Notes: generated by a model from the letters alone, not told the origin. Shown: positions 9,845-19,140, numbered from the stretch's first letter. The stretch: 64,000 nucleotides of DNA from Herminiimonas sp. (GCA_028292265.1 JAQGMR010000065.1:1-64000), one strand, 5' to 3'. Program-made: numbers and translations.

Positions 9845-11026
9845 TTACACCATCTCTATCGCCATGGCAGTGGCTTCACCGCCGCCGATGCATAACGCCG
9901 CGATGCCGCGTTTGCCGCCGGTTTTTTTCAGCGCGCCCAGCAGCGTCACGATGATGCGTGCGCCGGACGCGCCGATCGGGTGGCCGAGTGCACAAGCGCC
10001 GCCGTGAATGTTGATTTTTTCATGCGGTATGTTGTGCTCTTTCATGGCGGCCATGGCAACCGCTGCGAAGGCTTCATTGACTTCGAACAGGTCAACTTCC
10101 TTCGTATTCCAGCCGGTCTTCTTGTAGAGCTTTTCGATTGCGCCTACCGGAGCAGTCGTGAACCAGCCTGGCTCCTGCGAATGGCGGCTATGCGCCACAA
10201 TGCGGGCGATTGGCTTGCAGCCGAGCCTTTTCGCGGTGGATTCGCGCATCAGTACCAGCGCGGCGGCGCCGTCGTTAATGGAGGACGAGGAAGCGGCGGT
10301 AATCGTGCCATCCTTCTTGAAAGCGGGTTTCAACGCCGGGATCTTGTCGAGCCTGGCCTTGGCCGGGCCTTCATCCTTGTCGATCACGATGTCGCCGGAT
10401 TTGGCGGCAACGGTAACCGGAGCAATTTCCCATTTGAAGGAACCATCGGCAGTGGCAGCCTGCGAGCGACGCACCGAATCCATGGCGAAAGCGTCTTGCG
10501 CTTCGCGTGTGAACTCGTATTTGGCGACACAGTCTTCGGCGAAGGTGCCCATGGAACGGCCCTTGTCGTAGGCGTCTTCCAGGCCATCAAGCATCATGTG
10601 GTCATACATCGTGCCGTGGCCGATACGGTAGCCGCCGCGCGCCTTGGTGATGAGGTACGGCGCATTGGTCATGGATTCCATTCCGCCCGCCACCACGACC
10701 TCATTGGTCCCGGCCAGAATCGAGTCGAAGCCGAACATGGTGGCCTGCATCGCGGAGCCGCACATCTTGGACATGGTCACCGCGCCGGCCGAAGCCGGTA
10801 TGCCAGCCTTGATGGCGGCCTGGCGCGCAGGCGCCTGGCCCTGCCCGGCCATGAGGCAGTTGCCGAACAGGACGTCCTGCACCTCGGACGGGTCGATGCC
10901 CGCGCGCTCGACAGCGGCACGGATCGCAGCGGCGCCAAGGTCACTGGCGGAAAGGGAAGAAAAGTCGCCCTGGAAGGCGCCCATTGGTGTGCGCGCTGCG
11001 CCGACGATAACTACGGGATCGTTCAT
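9845..11026 (-). CDS. Acetyl-CoA C-acyltransferase (thiolase)
   Basis: 393 residues, a standard biosynthetic/degradative thiolase. The nucleophilic cysteine is Cys89 in MSKMCGSAM, the catalytic histidine is His349 in CALGHPIGASG, and the second cysteine is Cys379 in LCIGGGEAT. VNEAFAAV is also present. It would cleave acetoacetyl-CoA, the product of HMG-CoA lyase plus CoA transfer, or 2-methylacetoacetyl-CoA from isoleucine, to acetyl-CoA units in the cytoplasm. It follows aceK by 18 bp and precedes the SDR by 6 bp. Thiolase identity is sure; the exact chain is an inference from context. Confidence 0.94.
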   Translation of the reverse strand: MNDPVVIVGAARTPMGAFQGDFSSLSASDLGAAAIRAAVERAGIDPSEVQDVLFGNCLMAGQGQAPARQAAIKAGIPASAGAVTMSKMCGSAMQATMFGFDSILAGTNEVVVAGGMESMTNAPYLITKARGGYRIGHGTMYDHMMLDGLEDAYDKGRSMGTFAEDCVAKYEFTREAQDAFAMDSVRRSQAATADGSFKWEIAPVTVAAKSGDIVIDKDEGPAKARLDKIPALKPAFKKDGTITAASSSSINDGAAALVLMRESTAKRLGCKPIARIVAHSRHSQEPGWFTTAPVGAIEKLYKKTGWNTKEVDLFEVNEAFAAVAMAAMKEHNIPHEKINIHGGACALGHPIGASGARIIVTLLGALKKTGGKRGIAALCIGGGEATAMAIEMV

Positions 11027-11044
11027 GGTATGGCTCCGGATGTG

Positions 11045-12850
11045 TCAGGCAGCCCTTGCTGCCCGGACGGGTTTATCATTTTCTGCATTGTCGGCATGAC
11101 GAAAACGCAGTTCCTGCGAATACGGGAACACGTCTTCAATCTGGCCATCAAGGATTCTTTGCTTGCGGACCTGCCAATACTGGGGCGTCAGCAAATCCGC
11201 GTGGTACTTCATGAAATACTTTTTAACCCTGGGGTCTCCTAGCAGGAAGGTCGCAAGCTGCTCTGGGAAAACGTCGTTTTTGGCAACGGAATACCAGGGC
11301 TCGGCAGCCATTTCATCCTCTTCGTTGCGCGGCGCCGGAATCGCCCGGAAATTGCAGTCGGTGATGTATTCGATTTCGTCGTAATCATAGAACACCACGC
11401 GGCCGTGCCGTGTGACACCGAAATTCTTGTACAGCATGTCACCCGGAAAAATGTTGGCAGCGACAAGGTCCTTGATGGCGTTGCCGTATTCGCGTACGCC
11501 ATGCTCGAGTGCCGCTTCATCTTCATTCCTTGCCGCGTCCGCGATCCAGATATTAAGCGGCACCATGCGCCGCTCAATATACAGGTGCTTGATGATGACC
11601 TGATCGCCATCCTCCTCCACGATGGAAGGGGCAATCGCCTTCATGTCGGCCAGCAGTTCGTTGGAAAAGCGCGAGCGCGGGAAAGCCACATCGGAATATT
11701 CCAGCGTATCGGCCATGCGCCCGACGCGGTCATGGTTCTTCACCAGCAGATATTTTTCCTTGACCAGCGCGCGGGTTGTTTCCTTCGGCGGATGAATTAC
11801 ATCCTTGATCGCCTTGAATACATAAGGAAATGACGGCAGCGCGAACACCACCATCACCATCCCGCGAATGCCTGGTGCGCTTTCGAAGCAGTCGGACGAG
11901 TGCCGCAGATGGTGCAGGAAATCGCGATAGAACGCGGCCTTCCCCTGCTTTTGCAGACCCAGGATGGTGTAGATCTCGCTGGCCGGCTTGAGCGGCAGCA
12001 TGCTCCGCAGGAAATGCACGTAGGCGGAGGGCACTTCCATGTCGACCATGAAATAGGCGCGGGTGAAAGAGAACAGCACCACGATGTCGCCCGGGTCGAG
12101 CAGGATCGTATCCAGCACCAGTTCGCCGCGCGCGTTATGCAGGATTGGCACCACAAAGGGCAGGACCCGGCCACCGTTGATGCCCTTCCCCACAATGTAG
12201 GCGCCCTTGTTGCGATAGAACGGTGATGACAGCACCTGGATCTGGTGATTCGCCTCCAGTTCCAGCGCGCCGAATGCGGCGACAAGACGCTCTTCCACCA
12301 ACGCCACATCGCGACCGAGGTCTTCAAAGGGACAATCAAGCTGAAAGTTGGTAAGGATCCGCTTGAGTGTGAATTGCAACCCATCCTGCGCCGGGTAGTA
12401 CACGCGATAGGTGGGAATCGGTCCCTCGTTTTCTATGTACTCGGTCGAGATCACCCGCCGTACGAAAATGAAGTCGTTGTGGAAGTAGGTACGGTGCAGG
12501 ATGCGGCAGCATACCGAGTTGAAAAACGTCTCAGCCAGTTCAGGTTGCTTGTGGGCCGTGAGCAACCCGATGTAGTGCAGCTTGACCTCTCGCCAGACAT
12601 TGTCGGTCAGGTCTTCTGCGCCGTACTCGTCTTCCAGGATACGGATGCACTCTTCCACCCGATGATCGTAGAAGCCGATCCGCTCGCGCGCTTCATTCTG
12701 CGCGACCCGCCAGTTGCTGGTTTCAAAGTGCCGGCGCGCGGCCTGGCTGCTCTCGCGGAACAGGCGATAGTGCTTGTCGAATCCGTCGAGAATGGTTCGC
12801 GCCGTATCGAACGCGATCTGCGACGAGAGAAGTTTGGGAAAAACTTGCAT
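11045..12850 (-). CDS. aceK: Isocitrate dehydrogenase kinase/phosphatase
   Basis: 601 residues, the usual AceK length. This bifunctional enzyme phosphorylates and dephosphorylates isocitrate dehydrogenase and so sets the split between the TCA cycle and the glyoxylate bypass. Recognisable segments are the N-terminal regulatory half ([18 protein letters not shown]), [20 protein letters not shown] of the kinase lobe and [18 protein letters not shown] with the metal-binding aspartate. Usually it sits with aceBA; here it lies 12 bp after liuA and 18 bp before the thiolase, so it is probably co-transcribed with leucine genes whose end product is acetyl-CoA. Confidence 0.96.
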   Translation of the reverse strand: MQVFPKLLSSQIAFDTARTILDGFDKHYRLFRESSQAARRHFETSNWRVAQNEARERIGFYDHRVEECIRILEDEYGAEDLTDNVWREVKLHYIGLLTAHKQPELAETFFNSVCCRILHRTYFHNDFIFVRRVISTEYIENEGPIPTYRVYYPAQDGLQFTLKRILTNFQLDCPFEDLGRDVALVEERLVAAFGALELEANHQIQVLSSPFYRNKGAYIVGKGINGGRVLPFVVPILHNARGELVLDTILLDPGDIVVLFSFTRAYFMVDMEVPSAYVHFLRSMLPLKPASEIYTILGLQKQGKAAFYRDFLHHLRHSSDCFESAPGIRGMVMVVFALPSFPYVFKAIKDVIHPPKETTRALVKEKYLLVKNHDRVGRMADTLEYSDVAFPRSRFSNELLADMKAIAPSIVEEDGDQVIIKHLYIERRMVPLNIWIADAARNEDEAALEHGVREYGNAIKDLVAANIFPGDMLYKNFGVTRHGRVVFYDYDEIEYITDCNFRAIPAPRNEEDEMAAEPWYSVAKNDVFPEQLATFLLGDPRVKKYFMKYHADLLTPQYWQVRKQRILDGQIEDVFPYSQELRFRHADNAENDKPVRAARAA

Positions 12851-12862
12851 GGCAGTGCCAGT

Positions 12863-14047
12863 TTAACGGGTCTCCGCAAACAGTTCCCGGCCGATCAGCA
12901 TGCGCCGGATCTCGCTGGTACCCGCGCCAATTTCGTAGAGTTTCGCATCGCGCCACAGTCGGCCGGTTGCATAGTCGTTGATGTATCCATTGCCGCCGAG
13001 CGCCTGTATTGCCTCGCCCGCCATCCATGTCGCTTTTTCGGCGGAATAAAGAATGGCGCCAGCCGCATCCTTGCGCAAGGCACGCACCGCTTCCGGAGTC
13101 CTGGCCCGGTCGCATGCCTGGCCGACAGCATAGACGTACGCCTTGCAGGCCATCATGGTGGAGTACATGTCGGCCAGTTTGCCTTGCATCAACTGAAACT
13201 CGCCGATGGGCTGGCCGAACTGCTTGCGCTCATGGACGTACGGCACCACGACATCCATGCAGGCTTGCATGATGCCGAGTGGCCCACCCGACAGCACGGT
13301 GCGCTCGAAATCCAGGCCAGACATCAGCACGTTTACGCCCTTGCCAAGCCCGCCGATGATGTTCTCTGGCGGCACTTCGCAGTCGACGAAAACCAGTTCG
13401 CCTGTATGGGAGCCTCGCATGCCAAGCTTGTCGAGCTTTTGCGCGACCGAGAACCCGGGAAAGCTCTTCTCGATCAGGAATGCAGTGATGCCACGCGGCC
13501 CCGCCTCCAGATCGCTTTTGGCATAGACCACCAGTACATCCGCGTCCGGGCCATTTGTGATCCACATCTTGGTGCCGTTGAGCACCCAGCGGTCGCCCTT
13601 CCAGTCGGCGCGCAGTTTCATGTTGACCACGTCGGATCCGGCGCCGGGCTCAGACATGGCGAGCGCGCCGACGTGTTCCCCGGACACCAGCTTCGGCAGA
13701 TATTTTTTGCGCTGCTCTTCGCTGCCGTTGCGCCGAATCTGATTGATGCAGAGATTCGAATGCGCCCCGTAGGAAAGGCCGACCGAGGCGGAGGCCCGCG
13801 AAATTTCCTCCATGGCGATGATGTGCGCGAGATACCCCATGCCCGTCCCGCCATATTCTTCATCGACCGTCACGCCAAGTACGCCCAGTTCACCCATCTT
13901 GCGCCACAAGTCCATGGGGAACTGGTCACTCCGGTCAATCTCCGCGGCGCGCGGCGCAATTTCAGCCGCGGCGAATTGCTGGACGGTGTCGCGCAGTGCG
14001 GCGATGTCTTCGCCGTGGTCGAAGCTCAAGCCTGGTAGCGGTGTCAT
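12863..14047 (-). CDS. liuA: Isovaleryl-CoA dehydrogenase
   Basis: 394-residue FAD enzyme that converts isovaleryl-CoA to 3-methylcrotonyl-CoA. The family signature that separates it from other acyl-CoA dehydrogenases is visible: the catalytic glutamate sits in [10 protein letters not shown] (Glu248), while the usual C-terminal position reads [11 protein letters not shown] with glycine in place of glutamate. Other motifs are [12 protein letters not shown] and [15 protein letters not shown]. The ATG is preceded by AGGAGA. A LiuR-type palindrome lies 73 bp upstream in the 107-bp gap after liuR, so this is probably the main regulated promoter of the operon. Confidence 0.97.
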   Translation of the reverse strand: MTPLPGLSFDHGEDIAALRDTVQQFAAAEIAPRAAEIDRSDQFPMDLWRKMGELGVLGVTVDEEYGGTGMGYLAHIIAMEEISRASASVGLSYGAHSNLCINQIRRNGSEEQRKKYLPKLVSGEHVGALAMSEPGAGSDVVNMKLRADWKGDRWVLNGTKMWITNGPDADVLVVYAKSDLEAGPRGITAFLIEKSFPGFSVAQKLDKLGMRGSHTGELVFVDCEVPPENIIGGLGKGVNVLMSGLDFERTVLSGGPLGIMQACMDVVVPYVHERKQFGQPIGEFQLMQGKLADMYSTMMACKAYVYAVGQACDRARTPEAVRALRKDAAGAILYSAEKATWMAGEAIQALGGNGYINDYATGRLWRDAKLYEIGAGTSEIRRMLIGRELFAETR

Positions 14048-14119
14048 GGGCGTCTCCTGTGGACTATTTTTGAATGGTCAGAATATCGGCAGAATCGGTT
14101 GGGAAAAGAATAACCGCAG

Positions 14120-14137
14120 TTGACGTTAACGTAAACG
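14120..14137. promoter_or_regulatory. LiuR-type operator upstream of liuA
   Basis: On the minus strand the core reads TTTACGTTAACGTCAA, an imperfect palindrome around ACGTTAACGT, with one further TTTACG half-site beside it. It lies in the liuR-liuA gap, about 75 bp upstream of the liuA start. A copy differing by a single base lies upstream of liuR at 14676-14691, which is what one expects of an autoregulated MerR-family operator. Assignment to LiuR is by position and repetition, not by experiment. Confidence 0.75.
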
Positions 14138-14154
14138 TAAACCGCCGAGGGCTG

Positions 14155-14586
14155 TCAGGCCGCTCGTCGGGAGCCCGTCCCCGGGCGTCGTGGCTTCACG
14201 GTCGACGGCGGACCTTCCAGCATGCGGCGACAATGCTCCTCCTGCGTGGCAATCTCGGCCAAAGTCACTTCCAGGTCTTCACGCTGTTGCTCCAGCGTCT
14301 GTCGGTGGCGGGCCAGCACTTCCAGGAACTTGTTTAGCTGGGCCATGGAGTCTTTAGGCGACTCGTACATGTCGACCAGCGTCTTGATTTCTGACAGTGT
14401 CAGGCCAAGGCGCTTGCCGCGCAGCGTCAGCTTTAGACGGGTGCGTTCGCGGGCTGAATAGACCCGTGTGCGGCCGCCGGCGCCCTCGCGCCGCGGACTG
14501 ATCAAGCCCTGGTCTTCGTAAAACCGGATTGCGCGCGGCGTGATGTCGAATTCGCGCGCCAGTTCTGTGATGGTATAGGTCGGCAT
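14155..14586 (-). CDS. liuR: MerR-family regulator of leucine/isovalerate degradation
   Basis: 143 residues. An N-terminal winged helix-turn-helix (YTITELAREFDITPRAIRFYEDQGLI) is followed by GRTRVYSARERTRLKLTLRGKRLGLTL-type linker sequence and a long coiled-coil dimerisation helix (about residues 80-120) rich in Glu/Gln. No metal-binding cysteine cluster is present, consistent with an acyl-CoA or small-molecule sensing branch. It is the first gene of the liu operon and is flanked by two copies of the same palindrome. No strong ribosome site precedes the ATG. A short basic Pro/Arg-rich tail ends the protein. Confidence 0.93.
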   Translation of the reverse strand: MPTYTITELAREFDITPRAIRFYEDQGLISPRREGAGGRTRVYSARERTRLKLTLRGKRLGLTLSEIKTLVDMYESPKDSMAQLNKFLEVLARHRQTLEQQREDLEVTLAEIATQEEHCRRMLEGPPSTVKPRRPGTGSRRAA

Positions 14587-14893
14587 GGCACGACTACGTT
14601 GCGAAAGAATGCGTTGAACTTCAAGCCGGCACAGCGGGGGTCTTCGTCGATCCCCGTTGTGAATTAAAATGGCACTTTACGTAAACGTCAAACGCATTGT
14701 AGGCGGCTCGACCCGAAATGGAAATGGCACCGGTTGCCAGCCTTGCGCACCTTCAAGCGCTGCCGGCATGCCGGCAAGTTGAGCCGGCTGTAGCACCCTG
14801 GCTGAACAGCACCGCTTATGCTTCCGGCTGGTCCCATGCTTCAATCCCCACAACCGAGAATGACCTTCAGCGCCACCTCCTGACCAGACACGA
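14587..14893. other. Divergent intergenic region between liuR and the MBL-fold gene
   Basis: This 307-bp strip separates liuR (leftward) from the metallo-hydrolase gene (rightward). It holds the second LiuR-type palindrome at 14676-14691 and a perfect 16-bp palindrome TGCCGGCATGCCGGCA at 14761-14776. I see no gene in it. The LiuR site is about 90 bp from liuR and about 200 bp from the hydrolase start, so it more likely serves liuR. Confidence 0.6.
14676..14691. promoter_or_regulatory. LiuR-type operator upstream of liuR
   Basis: The plus strand reads TTTACGTAAACGTCAA, one base different from the site upstream of liuA read on the opposite strand. Its position about 90 bp upstream of the liuR start suggests autoregulation, possibly with an effect on the divergent hydrolase gene. 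Confidence 0.72.
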
Positions 14894-15952
14894 ATGAACC
14901 TGCTCGAATCCCAGCTTGACTATCCCCTTGACGAATTCCTCCCCGAAACTGGCGCCGTTCATGAAGTGGCGCCCGGCGTGTTCTGGCTGCGCATGGGACT
15001 GCCTTTTGCGCTGAACCATATCAACCTTTGGCTGGTTCGCGACGAGATTGAAACACCACGCGGTGTTGAACGCGGCTGGACCATCATTGATTGCGGCATT
15101 GCCAGCGATCCTACCCGCACCGCCTGGGAAAGCATTTTTGCCGCGGCGCTCGACGGCTTGCCGGTGCTCCGCGTCATCGTTACCCATTGCCACCCGGACC
15201 ATGTCGGCCTTGCAGACTGGCTGTGCCAGCGCTGGGATGCGCCGCTCTGGATGACCGCTGGCGAATACGGCTATGCGCGGATGATGTCCGCCGCCCTGCC
15301 CGGCGCAGGCGGGACATCGATGGCGCCGCATTACGAGCGCCACGGATTGAAGGACGCAAATACCCGGCTGGCGGGACGCAAAAGCCATTACCAGACGCTG
15401 GTACCCTCGGTGCCCGCCGCATATCGGCGCATGCACGACGGCCAGCGACTCGCCATGGGCGGGCACGAATGGCGCGTTATCACCGGCTTTGGCCACTCAC
15501 CGGAACATGCCGCGCTTTACTGTGGCGCTTTGGACCTGCTCATATCGGGCGACATGGTGCTACCGCGTATTTCAACCAACGTGTCCGTAATTTCCGTGGA
15601 ACCGGAATCCAACCCGGTGCAGGAGTATCTCGACTCGCTAACCAGATATGCTGAACTTCCGGCGGACACGCTGGTGTTGCCGTCGCATGGCAAGCCGTTT
15701 CGCGGATTGCATACCCGGATTACCCAGTTGCGCGAACATCATGCCGCGCGCCTCGCGGAAGTGCTGCATGCGTGCGCCGTGCCGCAATCTGCGGCCGACA
15801 TCGTGCCGGTGATGTTTCCACGCGCTCTGGACTCCCACCAGCTCAGTTTTGCGATAGGCGAAGCGCTGGCCCACCTGCATCAGCTCTGGTTTACCGGCCA
15901 ACTGAAGCGTTTCATTGACAGCGACGCTGTCACGCGTTTTGTTGTGGTGTAA
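14894..15952 (+). CDS. MBL-fold metallo-hydrolase
   Basis: 352 residues of metallo-beta-lactamase fold. The zinc-binding motif THCHPDH is at residues 97-103, followed by GLADWLCQRW; later histidine/aspartate ligands are in TGFGHSPEHAALYC and ISGDMVLPRIS. The C-terminal third forms an extra helical domain as in LACTB2/RNase-Z-like hydrolases of thioesters or glyoxalase-type substrates. It is divergent from liuR. The substrate is unknown; a hydrolase of an acyl-CoA or lactone would fit the neighbourhood but is only a guess. Confidence 0.88.
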   Translation: MNLLESQLDYPLDEFLPETGAVHEVAPGVFWLRMGLPFALNHINLWLVRDEIETPRGVERGWTIIDCGIASDPTRTAWESIFAAALDGLPVLRVIVTHCHPDHVGLADWLCQRWDAPLWMTAGEYGYARMMSAALPGAGGTSMAPHYERHGLKDANTRLAGRKSHYQTLVPSVPAAYRRMHDGQRLAMGGHEWRVITGFGHSPEHAALYCGALDLLISGDMVLPRISTNVSVISVEPESNPVQEYLDSLTRYAELPADTLVLPSHGKPFRGLHTRITQLREHHAARLAEVLHACAVPQSAADIVPVMFPRALDSHQLSFAIGEALAHLHQLWFTGQLKRFIDSDAVTRFVVV

Positions 15953-15980
15953 CGGCGCCCGTCATGGAATAATTTGCGAA

Positions 15981-16397
15981 ATGAAACCGTCCAGCGAACG
16001 CGAAGCCTTTAGCCAGCGATTACTCGATTCGCTGCGGAGCGCTGCGTGCCCGGAAAGCCCTACCGTGCTGGCACGCGAATTCAACCACCGCTTTGCGGGG
16101 TCGGCCATCACGGTTCATGCCGCGCGCAAGTGGCTGGTTGGCGAAGCCATTCCTACGCAGGAAAAGCTTCGCATTTTGGCCGAGTGGCTCAGCGTGGATG
16201 TGCACTGGCTGCGTTTCGGCGATCAGGTGCTCGGTCCTTGCGATGTGCAAGACGTCTCTATCGCCACGCCGGACGGCGAGAGTGCACAACTGGTTCGTGA
16301 AGTCAGCAAGCTAGGCGAGCAGCACCAGATAATCGTGCGCCAGGTGATTCGCATGCTGGCGCGGATGGCACGCGCTGGACAGGACGTTGCTAGATAA
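15981..16397 (+). CDS. Small helix-turn-helix DNA-binding protein
   Basis: 138 residues starting at ATG 15981. The central part (LAREFNHRFAGSAITVHAARKWLVGEAIPTQ region, about residues 30-65) resembles Cro/C1-type HTH proteins seen in betaproteobacteria, followed by LRILAEWLSVDVHWLRFGD and a C-terminal helix VSKLGEQHQIIVRQVIRML. An upstream in-frame extension overlaps the end of the hydrolase gene and looks non-coding. Target genes cannot be told from the sequence. It lies 28 bp after the MBL gene in the same direction, so they may be co-transcribed. Confidence 0.75.
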   Translation: MKPSSEREAFSQRLLDSLRSAACPESPTVLAREFNHRFAGSAITVHAARKWLVGEAIPTQEKLRILAEWLSVDVHWLRFGDQVLGPCDVQDVSIATPDGESAQLVREVSKLGEQHQIIVRQVIRMLARMARAGQDVAR

Positions 16398-16431
16398 CGC
16401 TGCGGAACCTGTGCTGGGCAGAGCGGCGCTT

Positions 16432-16487
16432 TTCCGATGCCGGCCTTCCGATGCCGGTCTTCAGATGCCGGTCTTCAGATGCCGGCG
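16432..16487. repeat. Four tandem 14-bp units
   Basis: Units at 16432-16445, 16446-16459, 16460-16473 and 16474-16487 share the pattern ttcMgatgccggYc with one or two changes each. They lie in the 124-bp gap between two convergent genes, past the stop of the HTH gene and past the stop of the cobalamin-binding-like gene. No coding role is visible. Confidence 0.85.
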
Positions 16488-16521
16488 TCCACAAAATCAA
16501 ATTATCGCTGCCCTTTCCGGC

Positions 16522-17460
16522 TTATTCTGACGCCAGGGTTTTCAGATAGCGCAAGCCGGCAATCGCCCGACTGCCGTACCAGGACAGCATTTCTCCATCA
16601 ACCAGTCGCACTGGCTTGCCGACCTGCTGTTCCAGCGCATCGACATGCTCTTCGGTGAAAGAATACGGCTCGCTCGAGAGCAAAATCTCATCCACATCCG
16701 CCACAAGATTCGCGGACCACTGGAACGTCGGGTAACGGGTCCCGGTTTGCTGTTCCGGCAACGTGGTATGACGCCATCCAATCAACTCCAGCATGCGCGC
16801 GATGTAGGTGTCGCCGGAGATCGTCATCCACGGGTCTTTCCAGATGCAATAGAGGACGGTTTTCTTCGATGCGGCCGACGCGCTGTTTGTGCCTGGATCC
16901 AAGCCCGCATTTGCAGCCGACGCCGACGTCCCTCGCTTCGGCGCGGTCGTTGCTGTCGAGCGCGAAACCGGCGCTTTAGTGAGCGCCGTGAGCGCCGTGA
17001 GTGCAGCCAGTGCCGCATCGAAATCGCCGCACAACGCCTCGGCACGATCCTCCGCAGCGAAAATGCCGCCAAGCAGTCGATACAACCCCGGGTTGTCCAG
17101 CGGCGACTTCGGGTGCGTGACGATCACATGCGGAATGAATGCCGCCAGCGCCTCCACGATGGGCTTTTCGTTTTCATCGATATTGACCACAAGGTGCGTC
17201 GGAGCCAGCTTGCGGATTTTTTCTATGTTGACCGACTTGGTGCCACCCACCTTTTGGATCGCAGCGACGAGGCCTGCGGGATGAACGCAGAAGCCGGTTC
17301 GACCGACCAGCGCGCCGGCAAGGCCGAGGTCACACAACAACTCCGTCAACGAAGGAACGAGGCTGACAATGCGCGGCGTGTCGCCGGCGGCAATGCGATG
17401 ATGCACGGTATTGGCGGCGTCGAACAAGGGCATCAGGGAAAGCGTTGGGTGGCTGCACAA
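16522..17460 (-). CDS. Cobalamin-binding / helical-backbone metal receptor protein (BtuF-like)
   Basis: 312 residues of the BtuF/FepB-type periplasmic receptor fold: RIVSLVPSLTELLCDLG at the N-terminal lobe, GGTKSVNIEKIRKLAPTHLVVNIDENEK, and a C-terminal lobe with ILLSSEPYSFTEEHV. Two oddities are visible. First, there is no hydrophobic signal peptide, so as annotated it would stay in the cytoplasm unless the start is elsewhere. Second, residues about 150-200 form a low-complexity Ala/Thr/Ser insert that begins with an ALT-ALT repeat encoded by 9-bp DNA units (16979-17014). No permease or ATPase is adjacent. Binding of B12 is inferred from family only. Confidence 0.75.
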   Translation of the reverse strand: MCSHPTLSLMPLFDAANTVHHRIAAGDTPRIVSLVPSLTELLCDLGLAGALVGRTGFCVHPAGLVAAIQKVGGTKSVNIEKIRKLAPTHLVVNIDENEKPIVEALAAFIPHVIVTHPKSPLDNPGLYRLLGGIFAAEDRAEALCGDFDAALAALTALTALTKAPVSRSTATTAPKRGTSASAANAGLDPGTNSASAASKKTVLYCIWKDPWMTISGDTYIARMLELIGWRHTTLPEQQTGTRYPTFQWSANLVADVDEILLSSEPYSFTEEHVDALEQQVGKPVRLVDGEMLSWYGSRAIAGLRYLKTLASE

Positions 17461-17557
17461 GCGCCAATCATAGCGAAACCGGCCATTAACGACCGGCCCT
17501 CATCAACAGATTTGCAGATTGGACCCGATCGCATCAACTTTCCCCTCCCTGCGGCGC

Positions 17558-19123
17558 TCACAGCAGCGAGTCAATCGGCAGCAAGGACAGCAGCCACACC
17601 CAGAACCGCTGCAAACCGGTGGTGCCCGGCTCACTGTCGTAGCGCACCTGATGGCCATTCTGCTGCTCTGTCCAGGTAAGCCGGCCATCTCCATCCAGTG
17701 ACACCCGGTATGCATCCTCTGGCACCCGCACTTCGAATGCCTCGTGCACGCGCTGCGCCAGCGTCGGGCTTTCGATCACAAAGCCCATCTCGGTGTTGAG
17801 ATTGGCCGAGCGCGGGTCCAGATTGAAGGAGCCCACAAATGCCGTCGCCTGATCGACGGCAAAGGTCTTCGCATGCAGGCTGGATGCAGACGAGCTCCCC
17901 ATGCCAAAGCGCTTCCGTTCCTGTTCAAGGCCCGGCGCCAGGCGGCGCAGTTCGTACAGCGTCACGCCGGACGCCAGCAGCGCTTCACGGCGCTTTGCGT
18001 AACCAGCGTGGACCGCGACGACGTCGGTGGCTTCTAGCGAGTTGGTCAGAATCTCGACGTGCACACCGCGCCGCGCCAGGTCGCTGAAGAATTCAACGCC
18101 GACTTGTGATGGTACGAAATAAGGCGACACCAGGCTGAGCCTGGAGGCCGGTTCGCCGATCACAGCCCGAAGCTTGTCCCGCACCAGCGAGTCTGGCGCT
18201 GCCGAGCCGAGGCCCTTGGCGGGGTCGTCGCTGACCATGCGGGTCGCCGCCCATTCGAGCGGCAGACTGGACTCCATTAGCTGACGGACAAATGGCGTTT
18301 GCCGCAGTGCGCCGGTGTATTCGGCCAGCGATTGCTGCTCCGTCGGGCCCTGGTGGTCCGGCGCAAGATCCGCCAGCGTGGAGAGGGCGCCAGGCGGCAG
18401 CAACAGTGAGACCGGATAGGACGACAGGCTGCGCCAGTACCGGTCGAAGTCCTCCGACACGGCATGCACTACCGGCCCCGCCGCCATGACGTCAAGGTCG
18501 GTAAAGAGTACGTCGCTGGTGGCGCCGAAATATTCGTCGCCCACATTGCGCCCGCCGACAATGGTCACCTGGTTGTCAGCGGTAAAGGACTTGTTATGCA
18601 TGCGCCGATTGGCGCGCCCAAAGTCGGTCAGGTAGCTTAGCCAGCGCGGCGAGCGCGGCACAAACGGATTGAAGAGGCGTACTTCGATATTCGGGTGCGC
18701 GTCGAGCGCGGCCAAGACCGGGTCCAGTCCCGAAGTATTGTTGTCGTCCAAAAGCAAGCGCACGCGCACCCCACGGTCGGCCGCCGCAATCAGCGCGTGC
18801 AGTAACAAGGTACCGGTCAGGTCCGTGCGCCAAATGTAGTACTGCACGTCCAGACTGCGCTCAGCAACTTGGGCAAGGTGTGCTCGTGCAGCAAACGCGT
18901 CGCGGGCGCCCTGCAGGGCGTAGATGGCCGACTTGCCGGGATGCGCCGCGACCAGCGGCTCCAGCACCCGGCCAAGCCGGGTATCGTGTGTGTCGGACAA
19001 GGCCACCGACACGCTGCGATCCTGAAGCGCAGGCAAGCTGCCACAGGCAACGAGCGACATCGAAATGGCGCAGACGAACGTGCAGCGGACAAGGAAGTCC
19101 AAAATACGTTGATGGCCAGCCAT
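17558..19123 (-). CDS. Phospholipase D / cardiolipin-synthase-type lipoprotein
   Basis: 521 residues with a signal peptide ending in a lipobox (LVACGS, lipidated Cys27), so it should be an envelope lipoprotein. Two HxKxxxxD catalytic motifs are present: His176/Lys178/Asp183 (HNKSFTAD) followed by GGRNVGDEYF, and His417/Lys419/Asp424 (HAKTFAVD) followed by GSFNLDPRS. This arrangement is that of PLD-superfamily phosphatidyl transferases or hydrolases related to cardiolipin synthase C. The exact lipid reaction is not shown by sequence. It lies about 18 bp downstream of a possible truncated toxin gene and has no obvious partner. Confidence 0.9.
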   Translation of the reverse strand: MAGHQRILDFLVRCTFVCAISMSLVACGSLPALQDRSVSVALSDTHDTRLGRVLEPLVAAHPGKSAIYALQGARDAFAARAHLAQVAERSLDVQYYIWRTDLTGTLLLHALIAAADRGVRVRLLLDDNNTSGLDPVLAALDAHPNIEVRLFNPFVPRSPRWLSYLTDFGRANRRMHNKSFTADNQVTIVGGRNVGDEYFGATSDVLFTDLDVMAAGPVVHAVSEDFDRYWRSLSSYPVSLLLPPGALSTLADLAPDHQGPTEQQSLAEYTGALRQTPFVRQLMESSLPLEWAATRMVSDDPAKGLGSAAPDSLVRDKLRAVIGEPASRLSLVSPYFVPSQVGVEFFSDLARRGVHVEILTNSLEATDVVAVHAGYAKRREALLASGVTLYELRRLAPGLEQERKRFGMGSSSASSLHAKTFAVDQATAFVGSFNLDPRSANLNTEMGFVIESPTLAQRVHEAFEVRVPEDAYRVSLDGDGRLTWTEQQNGHQVRYDSEPGTTGLQRFWVWLLSLLPIDSLL

Positions 19124-19140
19124 GTCGTTCTTGGTGAGGA

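Noticed and set aside
12245-14038. A 597-codon open frame on the plus strand across aceK and liuA
   Set aside because: It is antisense to two certain genes, lacks family motifs, and long antisense frames are expected in GC-rich DNA with strong third-position bias.
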